Assembly: GCA_018969015.1 (NCBI GenBank)
Contig: JAGWZE010000030.1
Location: forward strand, 1-44,933
Length of the DNA: 44,933 bases
Direction of reading: 5' to 3'
Origin: Alphaproteobacteria bacterium
Lineage (GTDB): Bacteria; Pseudomonadota; Alphaproteobacteria; Caulobacterales; Aquidulcibacteraceae
The notes beneath the pieces are model-generated. The model had not been told where the DNA came from. It did no database searches and saw only the letters and a list, made by a program, of their open reading frames with translations. The translations under genes were made by a program, and so were the position numbers. Shown one piece after another: positions 34,462-44,133 of this stretch; position 1 is the first letter of the stretch; the number at the start of each line of letters is the position of its first letter.

Positions 34462-36432
34462 TCAAGCACGCCCGAACGCGGAAAACCGTGTTGCGTCGGG
34501 TGACGGCGTGGCGACGACGGCCGGCGCGCCGACCGCGCGCACCCGGCCGCGGGCGATCTCGATCTCCACGTCGGCCTGCCGGAGGAGGGCGGGCCGGGTG
34601 GTGGCCATCAGAATGGTCGTGCGGCCGCGCAGGGCCGCCGCGATCTCGGCCACCAGCGTTTCCCCCGCGGGATCGGCCGCGAGCGCGGCGTCATCCAGAT
34701 CGAGCAGCAGCAGCGGCGGCCGGCGGGCAAGCGCGCCTGCCATAGAGAGGCGCAGGCGCAAGGGCGCGATCGCAGGATCATCCGCCGCCAGAGCGATCTC
34801 GTCGAGCGTGGTCGACGGCGTCACGCCCAGCGCCGCCAATCCGACGCGCTCGAACGCCGCGACCGCGGCGGTGTCCTCCGCAAACGGCGCAAGCCGGCGC
34901 ACGAGCTCCAGCGCGGTCGCGCCCTGCGGCGCCACGAGCCGCCGTCCGACCACGCCGATCTCCGCGCGATACGCGATGGCGTCCACGCGCCGAAGATCAC
35001 GGCCGCCCACGAGAATTGCGCCCTCGTCCAGCGGGGTGAGCCCGGCGACGGCGGCCAGCAACGTGCGCGCGCCGCCATCGCGCGGGCCGGTCAGGGCGAC
35101 GACGTCGCCGCCCGCGATCGTCAGCGCCGGGACGCGGATCAGCACCGCGCCGGTGTCCTCGTCGGCGTCCGCGGCCTCGGAGGGCGCGCTGGCCGCCACG
35201 TCGCGGAACGTCAATGCGGCGGGCGTCTTGAGGGCAAGGCGCGTCAGCCGGCGGCGCTCCTCCGGCGCCCGCTCGAGGGCATGCGCCGCCTCGAAGGCGC
35301 GCATCGCATCGCACAGCGTGGCGCTTTCGCGCGCCAGCACCATCAGCGGCGCGGCGGCGAGCAGCAAGCCGGTGACGTGGCCCGCGAGATCGGCAAGGCC
35401 GCGGCCGCTCGAGGCCCAGGCCGCCACGGCCGCGGCTGCGGCAACGCCCACGATCGCCTGCGCCGCCGCGGTGACGAGCACCGAATGGTCTGCGCGGCGA
35501 AACGCGGCCAGGCCGGGGCTTACCGCCACGCCCGGCTCGGCGACGGCGGCGAGCGCCATGCCGCGTTCGCGCGTCGCGAGCAGGAGCACCGCCAGCGCGA
35601 GGGCGGCGAAGAGGGGGGCAATCGCGCCCGATCCGCCGATGGCCAGCGTGCCAAGGCACGCCGCGACCACCGCGACCGCGTCGAACGCCGCCCCGGCGAC
35701 GCCGCGGGTGACGCTGGCCGGCAGGCCTCCAAACCGATCGACGGCGGCGTTGTCCGTCGGATCCGGCGCCGGGTGGTGCAGCGCCCGCTCGGCCGCGAGG
35801 CTGGCGAGCCGGTGTTCGAGCCGCACGGCCGCATGGGCGAGCACGCCGTCGCGGATCCAGCGCGCGCCGAACGCGGCGGCGGCCAGGCCCGCAAGGCAGG
35901 CCCCCGCGACGAAGCCGCCGGCGGCGGCGTCCCTTGCCAGCCACGGCGCAGCCCCCGCGAACGCGACGACGGGCAGCGTCAGCGCGCCCGCGCGGGCGAT
36001 CGCGTCGCCAACCCCGAGCATCGCGCCGTGGACGGAGGATCGGCAGCGGTCATCCGCCGCCTCGACGACGAGGACACGCATCGGCGTCCGCGTCGGGGCC
36101 GCCCGCTCGTCACGCAGCGCCTCGGGATTGCGCGCGAGGACGACGCCGTCCACGCCGATGCGGGTCAAAAGCAGCGGGCCGCCGCGCGTCATCGCGAGCG
36201 CGGGCAGATCGCCGGCGGTGAGCAGCCCCACGAACGTCCAGCGCCAGCGGCAGCGCAGGCCGATGCGGTCGAGCACGGTGGCGAAATCGTCGGCGGTTTC
36301 CAGGCGTCCGCCTTCGGGCAGGGCGTCGAGCAGGCCGCGTCGACCGCCACGCCAGCCGCGCGCCTTGAGGAACGCGCGCAGGAGAACGTCGAACGGGCGC
36401 GCGCTCCGGCGATCCGCGACGCCGAGCGTCAC
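34462..36432 (-). CDS. Type I secretion ABC exporter-like protein with dead ATPase domain
   Basis: Protein of 656 residues laid out like LapB/HlyB-type exporters. A C39-peptidase-like domain without catalytic Cys covers about 12-110, a membrane domain about 130-370, and an ABC ATPase-like domain about 410-656. Every ATPase motif is lost: Walker A is G-P-R-D-G-G-A-R-T (449-457, A455 instead of Lys); the Q-loop has no Gln; the LSGGQ signature is absent; Walker B reads L-L-L-L-D-L-D-D-A-A-L, with L579 instead of the catalytic Glu; the H-loop has A-T-T-R-P with Thr for His. ATP hydrolysis is therefore unlikely. The GTG start (36432) overlaps the stop of the preceding gene (GTGA). The frame is intact, so this is not an obvious pseudogene. 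Confidence 0.8.
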   Translation of the reverse strand: MTLGVADRRSARPFDVLLRAFLKARGWRGGRRGLLDALPEGGRLETADDFATVLDRIGLRCRWRWTFVGLLTAGDLPALAMTRGGPLLLTRIGVDGVVLARNPEALRDERAAPTRTPMRVLVVEAADDRCRSSVHGAMLGVGDAIARAGALTLPVVAFAGAAPWLARDAAAGGFVAGACLAGLAAAAFGARWIRDGVLAHAAVRLEHRLASLAAERALHHPAPDPTDNAAVDRFGGLPASVTRGVAGAAFDAVAVVAACLGTLAIGGSGAIAPLFAALALAVLLLATRERGMALAAVAEPGVAVSPGLAAFRRADHSVLVTAAAQAIVGVAAAAAVAAWASSGRGLADLAGHVTGLLLAAAPLMVLARESATLCDAMRAFEAAHALERAPEERRRLTRLALKTPAALTFRDVAASAPSEAADADEDTGAVLIRVPALTIAGGDVVALTGPRDGGARTLLAAVAGLTPLDEGAILVGGRDLRRVDAIAYRAEIGVVGRRLVAPQGATALELVRRLAPFAEDTAAVAAFERVGLAALGVTPSTTLDEIALAADDPAIAPLRLRLSMAGALARRPPLLLLDLDDAALAADPAGETLVAEIAAALRGRTTILMATTRPALLRQADVEIEIARGRVRAVGAPAVVATPSPDATRFSAFGRA

Positions 36433-37304
36433 TGCGCGTGGTCCTTCGCGGGGCGCGGCGCCGTCAGCGCCAGCAGCGGATCGCACAGGCGCGCCGCCAG
36501 GATCGCGCAGGCGGCGGCCTGTCCAAGCCCGATCTCGCCACGCGCGGCGGCGCCTAGCGCCATCAGGCCGGCAATCGCAAGCGCGGCGTCCCGCGCGGTG
36601 GCGGCGATCGTGATCTGCCGCGCGCGCGCGGCGACGATGTCGAGCCGCGGGGCGCGGCCATGGGCGTCGCGCATCTCGAAGCTGCGGGCGAACGCCATCT
36701 CGAGGCCGCCTGCCTTGACGAAGCTCGGGAGACGCAGCGGCGCATCCAGCGTGGCGCGCGCATCGTCACGGGCCGCATCGGCGTCGCGCTCGGCGACGAC
36801 GGCGTGATCGCCAAGCCAGATGATCGCGGCCGCGGCGAGCAGCGCGAGGACGATGGCTGCAAGGCCCGCTGGCGCATGCCAGCCCAAAAGGAGCCCTGCC
36901 GACACCGCAGCGACGCCCAGGTCCAGGCGGCGCGGCGGGGTCAGGCCGCCATAGACCGCCGCTGCATCGGTCCAGGACCGGCCAAGGCGCACCGCCGCCT
37001 CGACCGCCACGAATCCGGCGATCGCCAGAGCGGCCGAAAGCCCGCGCGCCTGTTCGCCGGCGAGGGCGGCGTCGACACCGCGAGCCAGCAGGAGAGGTGC
37101 CCCGAGTGCGAGGGCGGACAGCGCGATGGACCATCCATCCGGAACCGGACGATCCAGGCGCGCCGTGGCGGTGGCGAGAAAGTTCCGAACCTGTGCCGTC
37201 CGGGCGGCCATGACCTCCCGGACGACCCGCGCGGCTTGCGCGGTCCGGTCGAGACCCTTGCGCCAGCCGATCGGGGGCGCGGGCGGAAGGTTGGCGGTCG
37301 ACAT
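36429..37304 (-). CDS. ABC exporter-like membrane domain without ATPase domain
   Basis: Membrane protein of 291 residues. Hydrophobic helices lie near 60-80, 92-110, 135-155 and 160-180. A cytoplasmic loop follows (L-R-L-P-S-F-V-K-A-G-G-L-E-M-A-F-A-R-S-F), then two more helices ending in G-Q-A-A-A-C-A-I-L-A-A-R-L-C-D-P-L-L-A-L. That C-terminal half matches the membrane domain of type I secretion exporters such as PrtD/LapB, but the chain stops where the ATPase domain should begin. The ATG at 37304 was chosen over one 12 codons upstream, since GAAGAACC precedes it. It overlaps the next gene by 4 bases, so the two products probably form one complex. No HlyD or TolC-type partner is near. Confidence 0.75.
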   Translation of the reverse strand: MSTANLPPAPPIGWRKGLDRTAQAARVVREVMAARTAQVRNFLATATARLDRPVPDGWSIALSALALGAPLLLARGVDAALAGEQARGLSAALAIAGFVAVEAAVRLGRSWTDAAAVYGGLTPPRRLDLGVAAVSAGLLLGWHAPAGLAAIVLALLAAAAIIWLGDHAVVAERDADAARDDARATLDAPLRLPSFVKAGGLEMAFARSFEMRDAHGRAPRLDIVAARARQITIAATARDAALAIAGLMALGAAARGEIGLGQAAACAILAARLCDPLLALTAPRPAKDHAQ

Positions 37305-37386
37305 CGACGGTTCTTCGCGAGCGTGACCTTCCGTCCACATGGTTGACGAAAGGTTCCCGCCGGGCCGTCGCCTTGCGCGTCCGGGT

Positions 37387-37416
37387 AAAAATCATCCGAA
37401 GACGGACGAGCCGTCC
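37387..37416 (-). terminator. Possible terminator after gdhZ
   Basis: On the minus strand GGACG (37416-37412) and CGTCC (37408-37404) can form a small hairpin, followed 12 bases later by TTTTT (37391-37387). It lies about 40 bases after the gdhZ stop codon. The distance between stem and T run makes it only a weak candidate; a second small stem, TCCG/CGGA, fills the gap. Confidence 0.3.
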
Positions 37417-37455
37417 GGATCCGGAGTGTATGGAGCGCCCCGCCGCCCGAGGGAC

Positions 37456-40400
37456 TCACCCCGCCAGGCGGCTCGCCAGGCCCCGGACCTCGGCGGCGGC
37501 GATCACCGTCTTGGCGAAGGTCCACGCGCCGCCGGTCTCGAGCTCCGCCAGCGTGGCCCGCGGCGCCGCCGCGAGCGGGCCGAGTCCCTCGATCCAGGCG
37601 CCCACCGCCTTGGCGTCGCCGCCAACCGCCGGCGCGCGCGCGGCCGCCTCGGCGATCACCCGCTGGTCCTCGAACAGCTCTTCGAGCGTGCGCCGCAGGG
37701 CGAGGCGCTCCCAGTGCTGGTCAGGCCGCAAAGCGAGGGCGGCGGCGCGCAGGCGATCGAGCCCGAGCGTCTCTCCGACGGCGCGGTACACGCGCGCCGC
37801 GTCGAGCGGGGCGCGCCCGAGCTTCGCGGCGAGATCCGCGACGTCGAGCGCGCTCACCAGCGGGCTCAGCGCGCCGACGCGGCGGGCGAGGTCTTCGGGA
37901 GCGCCGGCGCTTGTGAAGCGCTGGGCGCGGCCAGCGGCGCGGTGGCGCTCCAGCGGCGTCAGCGTTTCCCACGCCGCGGCGGACTGCGCCTCCACGGCGT
38001 CGCGATAGGCGGCGATCGTGTCCGCCACCGGCGCATCGGCGCGGCGTCGCGCGAGATAGATCGTGATGCGGCGCAGCGCTGCGGCGAGCTCCAGATGCAA
38101 CTCCGTCTGCGTCGTCGCGGGGACGGCGGCGTCGAGCGCGTTGATGTCTGCCGAAAGGGCGTCCAGCGCGAAGATGCAGCGGCCAGCCTCGAACGCGGCG
38201 GCGATGGCCGGCGCAGAGGCGCGTGCGGTCTCGCGCACGCGCTCCACGAAGGTCGGCCCGCCGAGATCGACGATGTCGCCCGCAAGGCTGGTGGCGATGA
38301 TCTCGCGGCGCAGGCGGTGCGACCGCATCGCTTCGGTCAGGCCGTGCAGCGGCGCGGGGAAGTAGGCTTTCAGCGTGGCGAAGAAGTGCGGATCGTCCGG
38401 CAGCGGGCTCGCGACGAGCTGATCGAAAAGGTCGATCTTGGCATAGGCGATCAGCTTGGAGAGCTCCGGTCGCGTCAGGCCGAGGCCCTGATCGCGCAGC
38501 GCCCGGATCTGCTCGGCGGAGGGCAGGCCCTCGACCTTGCGGCTGAGCTTGCCGGTGCGCTCCAGGCGCTCGATGAGGCGTTCGTGCGCGTCGAGATCGG
38601 CCGGCGCGCTGGCTTCGGCCAGCGTCAGCGCGAGCGTCTGGTCGTAGTTGTCGCGCAGGACAAGCTCGCCAACCTCGTCCGTCATCTGCGCCAGAAGCGG
38701 CTCGCGCTGGGCGCGCGGCAGCGCGCCCGTGCGCATCGCGGCGTCGAGCAGGATCTTGATGTTGACCTCGTGGTCCGAGGTGTCGACGCCGGCGGAGTTG
38801 TCGACGGCGTCCGTGTTGATCCGCCCGCCCGCGCGCGCGTAGGCCACGCGCCCGGCCTGCGTGACGCCCAGATTCGCGCCTTCGCCGATCACCTTGGCGC
38901 GCACCTCTTCGGCGTCCACGCGCAGGGCGTCGTTGGCCTTGTCGCCGGCGTCGGCGTGGCTTTCGCGCGCGGCCTTCACGTAGTTGCCGATGCCGCCGAA
39001 CCACAGAAGGTCACAGGGCGATTTCAGCAGCGCGTTCATGAGGTCGGCGGGCGTGGCCTGCTCGGCGGCGAGCCCCGTGAGCGCCCGGATGTCGGGGGAG
39101 AGGGGGATGAGCTTGTCCGAACGGCTCCACACGCCGCCGCCCGGTGAGATCAGGGCGCGGTCGTAATCGGCCCAGCGCGAGCCGGGCTTGTCGTAGAGGC
39201 GCTTGCGCTCGGTCCAGGCGGCTTCGCAATCGGCCGGGTTCGGATCAATGAAGATGTCGCGGTGATCGAAGGCGGCAAGCAGGCGAATCTTGCGCGACAA
39301 CAGCATGCCGTTGCCGAACACGTCGCCCGACATGTCACCCACGCCGATCACGGTGAAGGGCGTCGTCTGGATGTCGACGCCGGTCTCGCGGAAGTGGCGC
39401 TTCACCGCCTCCCACGCGCCGCGCGCGGTGATGCCCATCGCCTTGTGGTCGTAGCCGACGGAGCCGCCGGACGCGAACGCGTCGCCCAGCCAGAAGCCAT
39501 ACTCGGCGGCGAGGCCGTTGGCGGTGTCGGAGAAGGTCGCCGTGCCCTTGTCGGCGGCGACGACGAGATAGGGGTCATCGCCGTCCCATCGCACCACGCG
39601 CGCCGGCGGCGCGATGCCCGCGTCGGCGATGTTGTCGGTGATGTCGAGCAGGCCGCGCAGGAACGTCTTGTAGGCCGAGACGCCGGCCTCCGCGAAGCCG
39701 GGCGCGCCGCGTGCGGGCAGGCGTTTCGGGAAGAAGCCGCCTTTCGCGCCCACGGGCACGATGATCGCGTTCTTCACCTGTTGGGCCTTCACGAGCTCCA
39801 GCACCTCGGTGCGGAAGTCGTCCCGCCGATCGGACCAGCGCAGGCCGCCGCGCGCGACGGGTCCGAAGCGCAGGTGCACGCCCTCGACCTCGGGCGACCA
39901 CACCCAGATTTCGCGATACGGCTTCGGTTCGACGAGATCGGCGACGGCCCGGCTGTCGATCTTGAACGACATGTAGGCCTTCGGCGCGCCATCGGCGTCG
40001 GTCTGGTAGAAATTCGTGCGCTGGATCGCCGAGACGAGCCGCGCGATGCGGCGCAGCGCCCGGTCGGCGTCGAGGCTCGCCACCTTGTCGAGGGCGGCGT
40101 CGATCTGCTTTTCGAGCTGTCCGCCCCACGCCGCGCGTTCGGCGGTCGTCTCGGGGATGTCCGGATCGAAGCGCACGCGGAACAGGCCGAGCACGAGACG
40201 CACGATCTCCGGATGGGCGGCGAGCGCATCCTCCTGCACGCGACTGGAGGGATCGAGGCCCGTCTGCTGGCGCCAGCGGGCCAAGGCGCGCATCAGCGCG
40301 GCCTCGCGCCACGATACGCCGAGCTTGAGGATCAGGCGGTTGAAGCCGTCATTGTCGGCGCGGCCCGTCCAGATCGCGGCGAACGCGTCCGCGAGCGCGG

Positions 40401-42228
40401 CTTCGACGGCGTCGAAGGAGAGCGGGGCGCCGTCGGCCGAGCGCGCCGCGATGTCGTGGATCACGATGTCCGGCCCACCGGCGGGGCGCACGCGATAGGG
40501 CGTTTCGCTTTCGACGAACAGGCCCAGGTTCTCGAGGATCGGGAACACGGACGACAATGGCAGGGGGCCGCCGCGCACGTAGATTTTCAGGTTGAGCGCG
40601 GCCGGATCCTGGGCGCGGATCGGGCGCACGCGCACGGTGTCGGCGTCGCCCGCGCGCACGATCTCGGCGATGTCGGCGACGGCCTCGTCCGCCCCGAAGC
40701 GCTCGCGATAGCCGGCGCCGAACGCGCGGCCGAAGCGCGCGAAGCTGGTGTCGAGCCCGGCGGTGCGCAGGGCGGCGTCGAGATCGTCTTCCCAGGAGCG
40801 GGTGAGGGCGGCGACGTCCCGCTCCAGCGCGGCCATGTCCGGGTCCGGACGGTCGCGGTCGATGTCCTGGATGATGAAGCGGATACGGGCGAGCGGGCCG
40901 TCGCCCAGCTCGGGATAGAAGGCCGCAACCTGACCGCCATAGGCCTCCACGAGGCGCGCGCCAACGGCCTCGCGCAGCGCCGAATTGAAGCGGTCCTTCG
41001 GCAGATAGGCCAGCGCGACGACGAAGCGGTTGAACCGGTCGCGCCGCACGAACACCCGCGGCCGGGGGCGCGCCGAGAGCGTCAGGATCTCCGTCGAGAC
41101 GCGATAGAGATCGTCCTCGCCGATCTGGAACAGCTCGTCGCGCGGGTAGGTCTCGACGATGTTCTGCAGGATGCGCGCATTGTGGCTGCCCGGCGCGAAG
41201 CCGGCGCGGGCGACGACGCGGGCGGTCTTCTTGCGCAGGACGGGAATGTCGCGCGTCATCTCGTTATAGGCGTCGGACGTGAACAGGCCGACGAAGCGCG
41301 TCTCGCCCACCACGCCGCCCATGGCGTCGTAGCGCTTCACGCCGATATAGTCGGCGGGCGCGCGCCGATGCACGCGCGAAGCATAGCTCGATTTCGCCAC
41401 GACGATGGGGGACGGCTCCTCCAGGAAGCGGCGAATTTCGCGCGTCACGATCGCCGGCTCGGAGCCGCGCCGCAGCACGTAGCGTTCGGGCGCGCGCAGG
41501 ATGCCGAGCCCGGTTTTCTCCAGGATGATCGGCTCGTCCTGCACGAACTCGCCGGCGGCGTCGCGGGCGAACGCATAGTCCCGTGCGCCGAGGAACGTGA
41601 ACGCGCCGGACAAAAGCCAATCGAGGAAGGCGAGCGCCTCGTGACGCTCCTCCGTCTCGACGCCGAGGGACGCCGCGAGTTCGGTGCGGCACGCGTGCAT
41701 CCGCGCCTTCAGCGCTTCGAAGTCGTCGACGGCGGCGCGAACGTCGGCGAGCGTGGCGCGCACGCCGTTCGCCAGCGCATCGGCCCGGGCCGGCGCGAGA
41801 TCGCCCAGATGCACCTGGATCAGGCTTTCAGGGCCGCGCCCGCGATCGACGATCGGGTGGAACAAGGCGTGCGTGGAAAGGCCCTGTTCGGCGACTTCGC
41901 CCATGACGGAATCGACCAGGAACGGCATGTCGGGGCCGGCGACGTCGAGCACCATGCGCCCGGCCGCGGCCCGCACGCGCACGACCTGGGCGCCCGCGGC
42001 GGCCGCGCCAGACCAGGTCCAAAGCCCGTTGATCGCCGAAAGCAGCGCCGCGGGAGACAGCCCGGCGTACTCCTCGGCGTCGGCGTCGCGACCGACCTGC
42101 TCGAGGAAGGCGCGCGCCGGGGCGTCCAGGGGGGAGGACTTGCCCTCCGCATCCACCCAGCGCCCGGATTCGGCCAGTTGGACGAGGTCGTGTTTGGGAA
42201 AATCTTTCGCGGAACCGCCCGTATCCAT
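37456..42228 (-). CDS. gdhZ: NAD-specific glutamate dehydrogenase, large (about 180 kDa) type
   Basis: Oxidises glutamate to 2-oxoglutarate and ammonia with NAD+, a catabolic enzyme that lets cells use amino acids as carbon source. It has 1590 residues, the typical length of the L_180 class (Caulobacter GdhZ, Pseudomonas GdhB). N-terminal ACT-like regulatory parts are followed by the catalytic region with V-P-V-G-A-K-G-G-F-F-P-K, G-V-G-D-M-S-G-D-V-F-G-N-G and G-E-G-A-N-L-G-V-T. The start ATG 42228 (M-D-T-G-G-S-A-K-D-F) is where homology begins; the frame stays open 137 codons further without coding look. In Caulobacter the enzyme also affects cell division through the FtsZ regulator KidO (established there, only possible here). 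It leads a long minus-strand run. Confidence 0.96.
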   Translation of the reverse strand: MDTGGSAKDFPKHDLVQLAESGRWVDAEGKSSPLDAPARAFLEQVGRDADAEEYAGLSPAALLSAINGLWTWSGAAAAGAQVVRVRAAAGRMVLDVAGPDMPFLVDSVMGEVAEQGLSTHALFHPIVDRGRGPESLIQVHLGDLAPARADALANGVRATLADVRAAVDDFEALKARMHACRTELAASLGVETEERHEALAFLDWLLSGAFTFLGARDYAFARDAAGEFVQDEPIILEKTGLGILRAPERYVLRRGSEPAIVTREIRRFLEEPSPIVVAKSSYASRVHRRAPADYIGVKRYDAMGGVVGETRFVGLFTSDAYNEMTRDIPVLRKKTARVVARAGFAPGSHNARILQNIVETYPRDELFQIGEDDLYRVSTEILTLSARPRPRVFVRRDRFNRFVVALAYLPKDRFNSALREAVGARLVEAYGGQVAAFYPELGDGPLARIRFIIQDIDRDRPDPDMAALERDVAALTRSWEDDLDAALRTAGLDTSFARFGRAFGAGYRERFGADEAVADIAEIVRAGDADTVRVRPIRAQDPAALNLKIYVRGGPLPLSSVFPILENLGLFVESETPYRVRPAGGPDIVIHDIAARSADGAPLSFDAVEAALADAFAAIWTGRADNDGFNRLILKLGVSWREAALMRALARWRQQTGLDPSSRVQEDALAAHPEIVRLVLGLFRVRFDPDIPETTAERAAWGGQLEKQIDAALDKVASLDADRALRRIARLVSAIQRTNFYQTDADGAPKAYMSFKIDSRAVADLVEPKPYREIWVWSPEVEGVHLRFGPVARGGLRWSDRRDDFRTEVLELVKAQQVKNAIIVPVGAKGGFFPKRLPARGAPGFAEAGVSAYKTFLRGLLDITDNIADAGIAPPARVVRWDGDDPYLVVAADKGTATFSDTANGLAAEYGFWLGDAFASGGSVGYDHKAMGITARGAWEAVKRHFRETGVDIQTTPFTVIGVGDMSGDVFGNGMLLSRKIRLLAAFDHRDIFIDPNPADCEAAWTERKRLYDKPGSRWADYDRALISPGGGVWSRSDKLIPLSPDIRALTGLAAEQATPADLMNALLKSPCDLLWFGGIGNYVKAARESHADAGDKANDALRVDAEEVRAKVIGEGANLGVTQAGRVAYARAGGRINTDAVDNSAGVDTSDHEVNIKILLDAAMRTGALPRAQREPLLAQMTDEVGELVLRDNYDQTLALTLAEASAPADLDAHERLIERLERTGKLSRKVEGLPSAEQIRALRDQGLGLTRPELSKLIAYAKIDLFDQLVASPLPDDPHFFATLKAYFPAPLHGLTEAMRSHRLRREIIATSLAGDIVDLGGPTFVERVRETARASAPAIAAAFEAGRCIFALDALSADINALDAAVPATTQTELHLELAAALRRITIYLARRRADAPVADTIAAYRDAVEAQSAAAWETLTPLERHRAAGRAQRFTSAGAPEDLARRVGALSPLVSALDVADLAAKLGRAPLDAARVYRAVGETLGLDRLRAAALALRPDQHWERLALRRTLEELFEDQRVIAEAAARAPAVGGDAKAVGAWIEGLGPLAAAPRATLAELETGGAWTFAKTVIAAAEVRGLASRLAG

Positions 42229-42421
42229 GGATATCCTGCCTCGCGCGCTAAGATTGAGGGGCGCGTTTTTGTCTCTTTGCGCTCTCTTTAGCCTAATTCG
42301 CGCCGGAGACGAACCCGCATCGACGAGTTCGCGCAAGGCCATGTGCGCGGGCGCTTGGCGGGGTGCGGAACGCAGGCCATAAACCGCCGGTCGGCGCGTC
42401 AGGCGCGGATCGGAGGCGGGC

Positions 42422-43972
42422 ATGAGCGAAGGCGCAATCTTGATCGGCAAGAGCCCGGACGGGCCGCAGACGCTCACGCTCAAGCGCGCCAACCGCCACG
42501 GGCTCGTCGCCGGCGCGACCGGCACCGGCAAGACGGTGACGCTGCAGGTGCTGGCCGAAAGCTTCTCCCGCGCTGGCGTCGCGGTCTTCGCGGCTGACGT
42601 GAAGGGCGATCTCTCCGGCATCGCCGCGGCCGGAGACATGAACCCGCGCTGGGTCCAGCGCGCGACGGACGTGGGCGCGACCGGCTACGCCGCCGAGGCG
42701 TGCCCCGTCGTGTTCTGGGATCTCTACGGCGAGCAGGGCCACCCTGTCCGGACGACCGTGACCGAGATGGGCCCGCTGCTGATCTCGCGCATCCTCGATC
42801 TCAGCGACGCGCAGGAAGGCGCGATGACCGTCGCCTTCAAGGTCGCGGACGACAAAGGCCTGCTGCTGCTCGACCTGAAGGATCTGCGGCAGGTGCTGAC
42901 CTACATCGCCGAGAACGCCGACGAGATCGGCAAGACCTACGGCCTCGTCTCGCCGCAATCGGCGGCGGCGATCCAGCGCAAGCTGCTCCAGCTCGAGATG
43001 GATGGCGCCGACGGCTTCTTCGGCGAGCCGGCCCTGGAGCTGGCCGACATGATGCGCGTCGACGCCAACGGCCGCGGCGTCGTCAATCTGCTCGCCGCGG
43101 ACAAGCTGATCGCCAGCCCGCGCCTCTACGCCACGTTCCTGCTGTGGCTGATGTCGGAACTGTGGGAGGAACTCCCCGAAGCCGGCGATCTCGACAAGCC
43201 GAAAATGGTGTTCTTTTTCGACGAGGCGCACCTGCTGTTCGACGATGCGCCGAAAGCGCTGCTCGACCGCATCGAGCAGGTGGCGCGTCTGATCCGCTCC
43301 AAGGGCGTCGGCATCTACTTCATCACGCAATCGCCGTCGGACGTGCCGGACGCGGTGCTCGCGCAGCTCGGCAACCGGGTGCAGCACGCCCTGCGCGCCT
43401 ATACGCCGGCGGACCAGAAGGCCGTGCGCGCGGCCGCGCAATCGTTCCGCGCCAATCCCGGCGTCGACGTCGCGAAGGAGATCCAGGAGCTGAACGTCGG
43501 CGAGGGGCTGGTCTCGACGCTCGACGACAAGGGCGCGCCAACGCCGGTCGCGCGCACGCTGATCGCGCCGCCGCGGTCGCGCGTGGGGCCGCTCGCCGCC
43601 GCCGAACGCGCCGCGCTGTTGAAGGCGAGCCCGATGGCCGCGAAGTACGACGCCGCTGTCGATCGCGAGAGCGCCTACGAAATCCTGACGCAGAAGGCCG
43701 CCGCGTCGGCGGAGGAGGCGGAGCGCGCGAAGGCGAAGGCCGCCGCGGAAAAGGACGCCGCCGCGCGCGCCAAGCAGGCGGACAAGGACGCCGCCGCCCG
43801 GAAGAAAGCCGAAGAGCGCGAAGAGGCGCGGGATGAGGCCGCGCGCGCGCGCCAGACGAAAGCCGTGTCTCGCGCCGCGACGCGCGTCGCCACGCGGGTC
43901 GGCGGCAACGTGCTGAGCGCGGTGGGGCGCGAACTTGTGCGCGGAATCTTCGGCGGTCTGAAGCGCCGCTGA
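42422..43972 (+). CDS. HerA-like ATPase, DUF853 family (YjgR-like)
   Basis: Cytoplasmic ATPase of 516 residues of the FtsK/HerA superfamily. Walker A G-A-T-G-T-G-K-T is at 31-38 (in V-A-G-A-T-G-T-G-K-T-V-T). Walker B F-F-F-D-E-A-H-L-L-F is near 262-271. The arginine-finger-like region R-A-Y-T-P-A-D-Q-K-A-V follows. The C-terminal part (about 429-480) is a highly charged Ala/Lys/Glu helix, likely coiled coil, ending in a basic tail. The cellular role of DUF853 proteins is not established; relation to HerA suggests DNA or protein translocation. GGAGGCGGGC precedes the ATG. It is divergent from gdhZ across 193 bases. Confidence 0.93.
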   Translation: MSEGAILIGKSPDGPQTLTLKRANRHGLVAGATGTGKTVTLQVLAESFSRAGVAVFAADVKGDLSGIAAAGDMNPRWVQRATDVGATGYAAEACPVVFWDLYGEQGHPVRTTVTEMGPLLISRILDLSDAQEGAMTVAFKVADDKGLLLLDLKDLRQVLTYIAENADEIGKTYGLVSPQSAAAIQRKLLQLEMDGADGFFGEPALELADMMRVDANGRGVVNLLAADKLIASPRLYATFLLWLMSELWEELPEAGDLDKPKMVFFFDEAHLLFDDAPKALLDRIEQVARLIRSKGVGIYFITQSPSDVPDAVLAQLGNRVQHALRAYTPADQKAVRAAAQSFRANPGVDVAKEIQELNVGEGLVSTLDDKGAPTPVARTLIAPPRSRVGPLAAAERAALLKASPMAAKYDAAVDRESAYEILTQKAAASAEEAERAKAKAAAEKDAAARAKQADKDAAARKKAEEREEARDEAARARQTKAVSRAATRVATRVGGNVLSAVGRELVRGIFGGLKRR

Positions 43973-44133
43973 CGTCGCGTTTCGTCTCTCGACTAGATCA
44001 CGAAAACTGCGACGAACTGGCGCAATCTGCGCAATCACTGCTGCGTACTTGTTCAAGTAACCAATTTACAACGCGTCTCACGACACCGTGACGGCAGCTT
44101 CATTTCTGGGGCTGCTCTGCGCGGGAGGCCGTG

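Noticed and set aside
39262-42291. Very long open frame on the plus strand (about 1000 codons)
   Set aside because: It is the antisense of gdhZ. The product is Arg/Ala/Gly-rich without any fold-like pattern, while the minus strand gives a recognisable enzyme. Long antisense frames are expected in DNA this rich in GC; the same holds for those opposite dnaK, maeB, glnD and DUF3604.
44018-44033. Sigma-54 promoter before the chemoreceptor
   Set aside because: TGGCGC and GC are at the right distance, but the second element reads GCGC instead of TTGC, too far from the consensus.
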